Below are positions 1-5,283 of a stretch of DNA of 12,033 nt, piece by piece. This DNA comes from Saccharicrinis sp. UBA6048. GTDB lineage: Bacteria > Bacteroidota > Bacteroidia > Bacteroidales > Marinilabiliaceae. Numbering within the stretch: position 1 is the first letter of the stretch; the number at the start of each line of letters is the position of its first letter. Both the position numbers and the translations under genes were made by a program. The notes beneath the pieces are model-generated. The model was not told the DNA's origin. It worked only from the letters and a program-made list of their open reading frames with translations, and did no database searches. Location: assembly GCA_002429115.1 (NCBI GenBank), contig DIYS01000052.1, positions 1 through 12,033 on the forward strand, written 5' to 3'.

Positions 1-897
1 AATCAAGCAAAGAAAAAAATAGCCATACAGGGATGGCCGGGAGCAAACCATGAAATAGCTGCTAAAGCTTATTTTCAGGAGGAAGATATCGAAGTTCTGC
101 CGTGTTTAACTTTCCCGGATTTGTTTGATGCGCTTAAGGCAGATCGTGATATTTATGGAATTATTGCCATTGAAAATACTTTGGTTGGTGGTTTGTTGTC
201 AAACTATACCATGCTAAGGGAGAGTGATCTGGCAATCATCGGTGAATACAAATTGAGGATTAAACATCAGTTTTTGGCATTGCCGGGTCAATCCATCGAA
301 GACATCAAGGAAGTGTACTCACACCCGATGGCAATAGCTCAATGTAAAGCCTTCTTCAAACAATATCCTCACATTAAGCTTATTGAGTCGGAAGATACGG
401 CTTTGAGTGCCAAACGTATTGCAGATGATCAATTGAAAGGTGTTGGGGCAATTGCCTCAGAGTTAGCTGCTGAGATGTATAAGTTGAATACGCTTGCCAG
501 AAATATTGAAACAAATAAGAAGAATTACACACGATTTTTAATTGTTACAGATAAAAGAAAAACCGAAGTAGATGAACTGCTTGAGCAAGGGCTGGTTAAC
601 AAGTCTTCCATCGTGTTTTCTTTGCCTCATGAAGAAGGCAGCCTATCCAAAGTCTTAACCATACTGGCTTTTTACAATATCAACCTGACTAAAATACAGT
701 CCTTGCCAATTGTTGGGCAGGAGTGGGAGTATATGTTTTATAGTGACCTGACTTTCTCCGATTATAAACGCTACCTGCAGTCATTGGATGCCATTCGTCC
801 ATTGACAAATAAGCTTAAAATACTTGGAGAGTATGAAGTGGGAAGACAATCGTACCCGGTAAACAATGGTCATCAACTGGAACAGGCAGATAACTAA
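1..897 (+). CDS. pheA: Prephenate dehydratase, 5' end cut by window edge
   Basis: Decarboxylates and dehydrates prephenate to phenylpyruvate, the committed step to phenylalanine in the cytoplasm. The frame is open from base 1, and the first visible residues (KKIAIQGWPGANHEIAAKAY) are the normal N-terminus of the family, so only a few codons including the start are missing. The 298 visible residues contain the periplasmic-binding-protein-like PDT domain, ending in the catalytic T-R-F triplet at visible residues 177-179 (NYTRF), then a regulatory ACT domain from about residue 202 to 275. This is a monofunctional PheA, without the chorismate mutase domain of the enterobacterial P-protein. The ACT motifs that bind Phe elsewhere (GALV, ESRP) read GSLS and QSLP here. 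It is the first visible gene of an aromatic block, and the next gene starts 13 nt after its stop. A TTG at 121 is inside the PDT domain and is not the start. Confidence 0.95.
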   Translation, partial: NQAKKKIAIQGWPGANHEIAAKAYFQEEDIEVLPCLTFPDLFDALKADRDIYGIIAIENTLVGGLLSNYTMLRESDLAIIGEYKLRIKHQFLALPGQSIEDIKEVYSHPMAIAQCKAFFKQYPHIKLIESEDTALSAKRIADDQLKGVGAIASELAAEMYKLNTLARNIETNKKNYTRFLIVTDKRKTEVDELLEQGLVNKSSIVFSLPHEEGSLSKVLTILAFYNINLTKIQSLPIVGQEWEYMFYSDLTFSDYKRYLQSLDAIRPLTNKLKILGEYEVGRQSYPVNNGHQLEQADN

Positions 898-910
898 AAG
901 ACTGAATAAA

Positions 911-2089
911 ATGCATACGAACAATCATATACAACCAGCGAATCGCATAGGAACTGTTGAGGAATATTATTTCTCAATAAAGCTGAAAGAGTTGGAGCGA
1001 TTAAGACAGTCGGGCAAAGACATTATTAATATGGGTATTGGTAATCCTGATTTACCACCCGCCCCAGAGGTTTTGGTAGAACTACAGAAGCAAAGTTCAT
1101 CACCTTCAAACCATGGCTACCAAAGTTATGTAGGTATTCCTGAACTTAGAAATACCATGCGCGATTGGTACAAAAAGTACTACAACGTTGATATTGATGC
1201 AGGTAATGAAGTTTTACCTCTTATGGGATCGAAGGAAGGCATTATGCACATTACACTGGCTTTTGTCAATCCTGGTGATGGTGTTTTAGTGCCGAATCCG
1301 GGATATCCGACCTACGCATCAGTTAGTAAAATTGCTGAAGCTAAGCTGATGCATTACGATTTGGATGAGAATAATAACTGGGAACCCAATCTGGATGAGC
1401 TGGAAAAGCAGGATTTGAGTGTTGTTAAACTGATGTGGATCAATTACCCGAATATGCCGACTGGTGCCAATGTCAATACAGACTTTTTTAAGCGAATCAT
1501 AGCATTTGGTAAAAAGCATGGAATCGTTATTGTTAATGACAACCCTTATAGCTTTATACTTAATGATTCGCCTCAAAGCATTATGAATATTGAAGGAGCG
1601 AAGGATGTTGCGATCGAACTCAACTCCTTAAGTAAATCTCACAATATGGCGGGATGGAGAGTTGGAGTAGCGGTTTCAAATCCAACCTTTATTCAGTACA
1701 TATTGCGGGTGAAAAGTAATATGGATTCCGGGATGTTTAAACCCTTGCAATTGGCCGCTGCCAAAGCATTGAGCCTTGATAAAAGTTGGTATGCTTCAAT
1801 TAATGAGGAATATAAGCAACGTCGAATATTGGTTCAGGAAGTGATGGACTTGCTGGAGTGTGAATATGATACCAATCAAACTGGGATGTTTGTTTGGGCG
1901 CGGATTCCTGATCGCTATGCGGACAGCGGTGAATTGTCCGATGAAGTTCTGTACGGTTGCGATGTATTTATCACACCGGGCTTCATCTTTGGTGATAAGG
2001 GAAAGCGATACATACGTATTAGCTTGTGTACCAATCAGGATGTTCTGAGAACATCAAAACAACGCATAGAAAAATTAAAAAAAGCATAA
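911..2089 (+). CDS. PLP-dependent class I/II aminotransferase, likely aromatic
   Basis: A fold-type I aminotransferase of 392 aa. The PLP-binding lysine is K242 in SLSKSHNMAGWRVG, with the carboxylate/phosphate-binding arginine at R250, and an N-Y-P-N-M-P-T-G segment around 178-185 is the usual cofactor-contacting loop. The NDNPY stretch carries the aspartate that pairs with the pyridine nitrogen. The N-terminal part (GIGNPDLPPAPEV) is typical of the aspartate/LL-diaminopimelate aminotransferase branch. The ATG at 911 was chosen over the in-frame ATG at 866 because 866 would overlap pheA by 32 nt and add 15 residues unlike the family. Its place between pheA and the DAHP synthase suggests it transaminates phenylpyruvate and 4-hydroxyphenylpyruvate. 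That is inference: sequence alone does not separate aromatic from aspartate, alanine or diaminopimelate specificity. The stop is 3 nt before the next start. Confidence 0.9.
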   Translation: MHTNNHIQPANRIGTVEEYYFSIKLKELERLRQSGKDIINMGIGNPDLPPAPEVLVELQKQSSSPSNHGYQSYVGIPELRNTMRDWYKKYYNVDIDAGNEVLPLMGSKEGIMHITLAFVNPGDGVLVPNPGYPTYASVSKIAEAKLMHYDLDENNNWEPNLDELEKQDLSVVKLMWINYPNMPTGANVNTDFFKRIIAFGKKHGIVIVNDNPYSFILNDSPQSIMNIEGAKDVAIELNSLSKSHNMAGWRVGVAVSNPTFIQYILRVKSNMDSGMFKPLQLAAAKALSLDKSWYASINEEYKQRRILVQEVMDLLECEYDTNQTGMFVWARIPDRYADSGELSDEVLYGCDVFITPGFIFGDKGKRYIRISLCTNQDVLRTSKQRIEKLKKA

Positions 2090-2092
2090 ACC

Positions 2093-3190
2093 ATGGAAAA
2101 GCAATTAGATTTACAACCACTATCGCTACCGGGATTAGAACTAAAACGACCGATGCTGATTGCGGGCCCTTGCAGTGCCGAAACGGAAGAGCAAACATTA
2201 GAAACTGCCCATCAGTTGGCTGCACAAGGCGTTAAAATATTCAGAGCAGGAATCTGGAAACCACGTACGCGTCCGGGAGCTTTCGAAGGCGTTGGAACCA
2301 AAGGCTTGCCTTGGTTGAAGAGAGTGAAAGAAGAAACGGGTATGTTTGTGAGCGTTGAGGTGGCTAATGCCAATCATGTATACGAAGCATTAAAATTTGG
2401 TGTGGATATGTTATGGATTGGTGCGCGTACTACTGCAAACCCTTTTGCCGTGCAGGAAGTTGCTGATGCCCTTTCTGGCGTTGACAAACCAGTGTTGATC
2501 AAAAATCCTGTTAATCCGGATTTAGAATTATGGATTGGAGCCATCGAACGTGTTAACCGTGCCGGAGTGAAAATGATTGGTGCCATTCACCGTGGCTTTA
2601 GCACTTATGACAAAACGGTTTATAGAAATAATCCGGAATGGCAGATTCCAATTGAGCTGCGCCGTCGTATTCCTAACCTGCCAATTATTACCGATCCTAG
2701 TCATATTAGCGGTAAGAGCGAGATGATTGCAGAAATCTCACAGGAGGCGATGGACCTTAACTTCGACGGGCTTATTATAGAATCGCATATGTGCCCAGAA
2801 AAGGCATGGAGTGATGCCAGTCAACAGGTGACTCCTGAACGTCTTGGTGAGATTAAGAATAGTTTGGTGGTGCGTCGTTCATCTATTGGGGATACGCCTC
2901 GGGTAACTTTGGATGAACTGCGAATGAAGATTGATAAACTGGATAAGCAGCTTCTGGAAACGCTGAAGAAACGAATGAAAGTTTCTGAATCGATTGGTAA
3001 ATATAAGTACGATAATAATATCACAATCCTGCAAACACGCCGTTACGATGAGGTGATGAATAACCGTCGCAGGCAGGCCGAAGATGCTGGATTGAACCCT
3101 GAATTTGTTGTAAAGGTTTACGAACATATTCATGAAGAATCTATTAATCGCCAGAATAAGGTGATGAATAAGGAGCTGGCTAAAAAGTAA
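2093..3190 (+). CDS. Bifunctional DAHP synthase / chorismate mutase
   Basis: Two enzymes in one 365-aa chain. Residues about 15-260 are a type I-beta (KDO8P-synthase-like) DAHP synthase, condensing phosphoenolpyruvate with erythrose 4-phosphate at the entry of the shikimate pathway. The visible signatures are AGPCS (metal ligand C27), GIWKPRTRPGAFEG, KNPV, IHRGFS and DPSHISG (H204), with E230 and D241 as the remaining likely metal ligands. Residues about 268-360 are an AroQ-type chorismate mutase helix bundle: L-D-E-L-R (R277), R294, K305, R317 and the closing EESINRQ with S350 and Q354. This C-terminal fusion is known in Bacteroidota; the studied Prevotella nigrescens enzyme of this layout is feedback-inhibited by prephenate through the mutase domain. 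The same control is likely here but is inferred. It probably shares a transcript with the two upstream genes. Confidence 0.96.
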   Translation: MEKQLDLQPLSLPGLELKRPMLIAGPCSAETEEQTLETAHQLAAQGVKIFRAGIWKPRTRPGAFEGVGTKGLPWLKRVKEETGMFVSVEVANANHVYEALKFGVDMLWIGARTTANPFAVQEVADALSGVDKPVLIKNPVNPDLELWIGAIERVNRAGVKMIGAIHRGFSTYDKTVYRNNPEWQIPIELRRRIPNLPIITDPSHISGKSEMIAEISQEAMDLNFDGLIIESHMCPEKAWSDASQQVTPERLGEIKNSLVVRRSSIGDTPRVTLDELRMKIDKLDKQLLETLKKRMKVSESIGKYKYDNNITILQTRRYDEVMNNRRRQAEDAGLNPEFVVKVYEHIHEESINRQNKVMNKELAKK

Positions 3191-3378
3191 TTGAATTAAC
3201 AATACCAGGGTAATTTCATTTGACATTTTTCTTGCAATGTGTTTTTGTCAATGATTTTACCTTGGTGTTTTATTGAAAGAAAATTTTAATAGATGAAACG
3301 AGCTGTGAGAAAAAACTCTTTTAGGAGCATGACGAAAATGGCGAGTTCCATATGGCAAATGAAAATAATTACTGACAT
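3191..3378 (+). other. Intergenic gap before tyrA, possible promoter/leader
   Basis: A 188-bp gap breaks the otherwise tight aromatic block. It holds a TTTGACA at 3219-3225 and a TACCTTGG at 3258-3265, the latter one mismatch from the Bacteroides -7 element TAnnTTTG. Their spacing fits neither the housekeeping Bacteroides pattern (TTTG, 19-21 nt, TAnnTTTG) nor an E. coli sigma-70 promoter, so no firm promoter can be called. No terminator hairpin was seen. A 29-codon frame fills its right part and is listed separately. Confidence 0.3.
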
Positions 3379-3382
3379 ATGA
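3293..3382 (+). CDS. Possible 29-aa upstream ORF overlapping the tyrA start
   Basis: An ATG immediately preceded by an in-frame TAG opens 29 codons ending in TGA. That stop overlaps the tyrA start codon in an ATGA arrangement, the classic geometry for translational coupling. The predicted peptide is basic (K and R rich, with four internal-or-initial Met), has one Trp and one Phe, and has no Tyr. It is therefore not an obvious attenuation leader for Tyr or Phe. No Shine-Dalgarno sequence is evident, as for most genes here. An open frame of this length arises easily by chance, and the only argument for it is the exact overlap with tyrA. Confidence 0.2.
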   Translation: MKRAVRKNSFRSMTKMASSIWQMKIITDI

Positions 3383-4155
3383 AAATTTGTATTCTGGGAG
3401 CGGGTAAAATGGGCACATGGTTAACCGATGCGCTTTGTTTGCAACATGAGGTGGCAATCTTTGACAAGGATATAAGCCGGCTTAGATACGTATTCAATAC
3501 ACAGCGGTTGACTTCCATGGAGGAAATTTCAGAGTTTGCTCCTGAACTTTTGATTAATGCCGTCAGCCTAAAATATACCTTGGCTGCCTTCGATGAGGTA
3601 TTGCCTTATTTGCCTAAAGATTGTATTATTTCTGATATTTCATCAGTAAAAACAGGACTACAAAAATTCTATGAAAGCAGTGGTTTTCGCTATGTGTCAA
3701 CACACCCGATGTTTGGTCCTACTTTTGCAAACTTGAAGGATCTGAGCATGCATCATGCCATCATCATTACACAAAGTGATCACTTAGGTAAGGCTTTTTT
3801 TAAGGATTTCTATACTTCCTTAGGACTTAATATTCATGAATATTCCTTTGATGATCATGATGAAACAATTGCCTATTCACTGTCAATTCCATTTTCATCG
3901 TCCTTGGTTTTTGCCGCTTGTATGAAACACCAGAAGGCACCAGGCACCACATTCACTAAGCATATGAATATAGCCAAAGGTTTGCTTTCGGAGGAAGATC
4001 ATCTCTTAACGGAGATACTGTTTAACCCGTTTACTTATGAACAGGTCGAGAATATCCGCTTTCAACTTAAATACTTATTATCGCTTATTGATAAGAAGGA
4101 TTCTGAAGGGATGCAGGCCTTTTTAAATCAGGTAAGAGCAAATATTGAAGAGTAG
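3379..4155 (+). CDS. tyrA: Prephenate dehydrogenase
   Basis: Oxidatively decarboxylates prephenate to 4-hydroxyphenylpyruvate with NAD(P)+, the tyrosine branch opposite PheA. The 258-aa protein begins with a Rossmann dinucleotide loop (GAGKMG at residues 7-12). It continues with D30 after the second strand, which may bias it to NAD, and has the family's SDISSVKTGL segment (85-94) and THPMFGPT (108-115), whose His is at the catalytic position of the family. The all-helical C-terminal dimerisation domain follows. No ACT domain is attached, so feedback control by tyrosine would have to come from the catalytic domain or be absent. The start is the first residue of the Rossmann strand, as expected, and no upstream in-frame alternative fits. 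It lies 188 bp after the DAHP synthase/chorismate mutase gene and is convergent with nth. Confidence 0.92.
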   Translation: MKICILGAGKMGTWLTDALCLQHEVAIFDKDISRLRYVFNTQRLTSMEEISEFAPELLINAVSLKYTLAAFDEVLPYLPKDCIISDISSVKTGLQKFYESSGFRYVSTHPMFGPTFANLKDLSMHHAIIITQSDHLGKAFFKDFYTSLGLNIHEYSFDDHDETIAYSLSIPFSSSLVFAACMKHQKAPGTTFTKHMNIAKGLLSEEDHLLTEILFNPFTYEQVENIRFQLKYLLSLIDKKDSEGMQAFLNQVRANIEE

Positions 4156-4160
4156 TTTTT

Positions 4161-4291
4161 TACCCCCATCGCCTATGGCACTTCCCCAAGGGGAAGATTT
4201 GACTGACATCTTCGTATAGGCATTTAAAACTTATAAGCTGTACATAAATGCTCCACTTGAGGAGCTTTCGCCTAAAGCGGATGAGGGGGTA
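4161..4291. repeat. 131-bp palindromic repeat-like element flanked by TA
   Basis: The element begins TACCCCCATC and ends GATGAGGGGGTA, imperfect inverted ends with a TA at each extremity. Inside the left half lies a near-perfect palindrome, CTTCCCCAAGGGGAAG (4181-4196), and inside the right half a smaller hairpin, GCTCC-6 nt-GGAGC (4250-4265). Each arm therefore has the same plan: a C-run, a short GCC/GGC-type step, then a CCCC/GGGG or CTCC/GGAG palindrome. This resembles a non-autonomous miniature element or REP-like repeat, and the TA ends would suit a TA-targeting transposase (IS630/Tc1-like), but no coding part is present. It sits between the convergent tyrA and nth genes, where its hairpins could also terminate transcription in both directions. 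Copy number elsewhere in the genome is unknown. Confidence 0.5.
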
Positions 4292-4354
4292 ATAATACTA
4301 TGCTTAACTTAATGACATTGGCCCAAAGGGAAGATATTTCTACGAAATCACTAC

Positions 4355-5002
4355 TTATTCTTTATAAAGCTCTTTTTCGTAAAAACGACAGAACTCTTTT
4401 AAACCACAGCGGCTGCACTTTGGTTTTCGTGCAATGCAAACATAGCGGCCATGAAGAATTAACCAGTGATGAGCAATTGGCAGTAACTCCTCAGGGAAAT
4501 ACTTAACCAGTTGCTTTTCTGTATCCAGGGGTGTTTTTGAGTTGGTGGTCAGGCCAATTCGCGCTGCCACTCTAAATACATGGGTATCCACAGCCATCGC
4601 AGGCTTTTCGTATACCACAGACGCAATCACATTGGCTGTTTTGCGGCCTACTCCAGGCAGTTTCTGCAGCTCTTTAATATCATCGGGCACAATGCCTTTG
4701 AAATCCTCAATCAACATCCTGGCCATGCCAACCAGATGCTTGCTCTTATTATTCGGGTAGCTGCACGAGCGGATTAATTCAAAAATTTCCTCCGGCGTAG
4801 CCAAGGCCATATCTTCAGGATTGGGATAACGTTCAAATATCGCTGGAGTCAACAGGTTAACACGCTTGTCGGTGCATTGTGCAGACAATATTACTGCTAC
4901 CAATAATTCGTAAGGATTGGAATAGTGAAGTTCTGTTTCAGCCACTGGCATATGTTCCTGAAAGTAGTAAATAACCTTATTATAGCGATCTTTTTTTAGC
5001 AT
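4355..5002 (-). CDS. nth: Endonuclease III, DNA glycosylase/AP lyase
   Basis: Base-excision repair enzyme that removes oxidised pyrimidines and nicks the abasic site. The 215-aa length equals the usual bacterial Nth. The helix-hairpin-helix LPGVGRKTANVI places the catalytic lysine at K121, and the following AVDTHVFRVAARIGL gives the catalytic aspartate D139, both within one residue of the E. coli positions. The C-terminus carries the complete 4Fe-4S ligand set C-x6-C-x2-C-x5-C at C189, C196, C199 and C205. The early segment LLVAVILSAQCTD is also typical. The ATG at 5002 is the natural family start. It is transcribed towards tyrA, and repetitive GC-rich sequence lies on both its sides. A possible promoter with a dyad lies just upstream. 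Confidence 0.97.
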   Translation of the reverse strand: MLKKDRYNKVIYYFQEHMPVAETELHYSNPYELLVAVILSAQCTDKRVNLLTPAIFERYPNPEDMALATPEEIFELIRSCSYPNNKSKHLVGMARMLIEDFKGIVPDDIKELQKLPGVGRKTANVIASVVYEKPAMAVDTHVFRVAARIGLTTNSKTPLDTEKQLVKYFPEELLPIAHHWLILHGRYVCIARKPKCSRCGLKEFCRFYEKELYKE

Positions 5003-5022
5003 GGTGTAATTTTTATCCGGGG

Positions 5023-5044
5023 CAAAAATATTGATTTAATCAAT
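5023..5044 (-). promoter_or_regulatory. Candidate nth promoter element with overlapping dyad
   Basis: Read on the - strand, TATTTTTG (5030-5023) matches the Bacteroides -7 consensus TAnnTTTG and lies about 20 nt before the nth start. Directly upstream, 5030-5044 is a perfect 7-bp dyad with a 1-nt centre (ATTGATT/AATCAAT), which would lie between the -33 and -7 elements, a typical repressor position. The best -33 candidate (TTG) is 23 nt away, slightly more than the usual 19-21, so the promoter is only tentative. The dyad itself is seen directly. Confidence 0.3.
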
Positions 5045-5099
5045 AAATAATACCAATTCTATCTTGATTTAGTAAAGCTTATTTTGATGCGAAATATTG

Positions 5100-5277
5100 G
5101 GATGAGGGGCGCAAGATGAGAACACAGGGGATAGCTCTTCTCCCCATGGTTCGAAAGGTTTTCCCCATGAGGCTATATTATTTCCCCATGGGGCGCATTG
5201 TCATCCCCTTAGGGCACATGTCTTGCCCCAAGGGGCGTGAGATTATCCCCAAGGGGCGAATGTGTCTCCCCAAAGTA
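5100..5277. repeat. Degenerate tandem array, 21-bp period, palindromic core
   Basis: Eight full units and a partial ninth follow each other at exactly 21-bp spacing, starting at 5100, 5121, 5142, 5163, 5184, 5205, 5226, 5247 and 5268. The unit is a near-palindromic core CCCC-[AT][AT]-GGGG-C-[GA] followed by about 9-10 variable bases. Units 5, 7 and 8 keep the core intact (CCCCATGGGGCG, then CCCCAAGGGGCG twice). Units 3, 4 and 6 have one to three changes, and units 1 and 2 keep only the GGGG half. The array fills most of the gap between nth and the TonB receptor stop and ends at that stop codon. A 21-bp step puts every core on the same face of the helix. It is also seven codons, and one + strand frame stays open throughout. 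Confidence 0.85.
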
Positions 5278-5283
5278 TTATAG
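5116..5283 (+). CDS. Possible 55-aa heptapeptide-repeat ORF in the array
   Basis: An ATG inside the first array unit opens 55 codons to a TAG, overlapping the last 6 nt of the convergent TonB receptor gene. Because the DNA period is 21 bp, the product is a seven-residue repeat with consensus P-[MKL]-G-R-x-x-x. Successive units read PMVRKVF, PMRLYYF, PMGRIVI, PLGHMSC, PKGREII and PKGRMCL, then the end PKVL. The peptide would be basic, with alternating hydrophobic patches. The frame is open further upstream to a TGA at 5065, without another ATG. It is the only one of six frames with no stop across the array. No ribosome-binding site or promoter is evident, and an open frame is partly expected from any period divisible by three, so translation is uncertain. 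Confidence 0.2.
   Translation: MRTQGIALLPMVRKVFPMRLYYFPMGRIVIPLGHMSCPKGREIIPKGRMCLPKVL

Noticed and set aside
866..910. Earlier start for the aminotransferase at 866
   Set aside because: It would overlap pheA by 32 nt and add residues unlike the family N-terminus; the ATG at 911 follows the pheA stop and fits the normal length.
2879..3226. 115-codon - strand open frame opposite the chorismate mutase domain
   Set aside because: Antisense to a clearly conserved enzyme domain; the translated product is an unstructured-looking mix rich in Leu, Phe and Ile with no recognisable motif.
3219..3248. Sigma-70-like promoter from TTGACA upstream of tyrA
   Set aside because: A perfect TTGACA is present at 3220-3225, but there is no -10-like hexamer at 16-18 nt, and Bacteroidota use a different consensus.
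4300..4506. 68-codon + strand frame downstream of the 131-bp element
   Set aside because: It runs antisense into the 3' end of nth, including its iron-sulfur cysteine region, and has no recognisable features.
5100..5277. CRISPR array
   Set aside because: The conserved core is only about 11 bp, is degenerate between units, and alternates with about 10-bp variable bases; no cas gene is near. This is a simple tandem repeat, not repeat-spacer structure.
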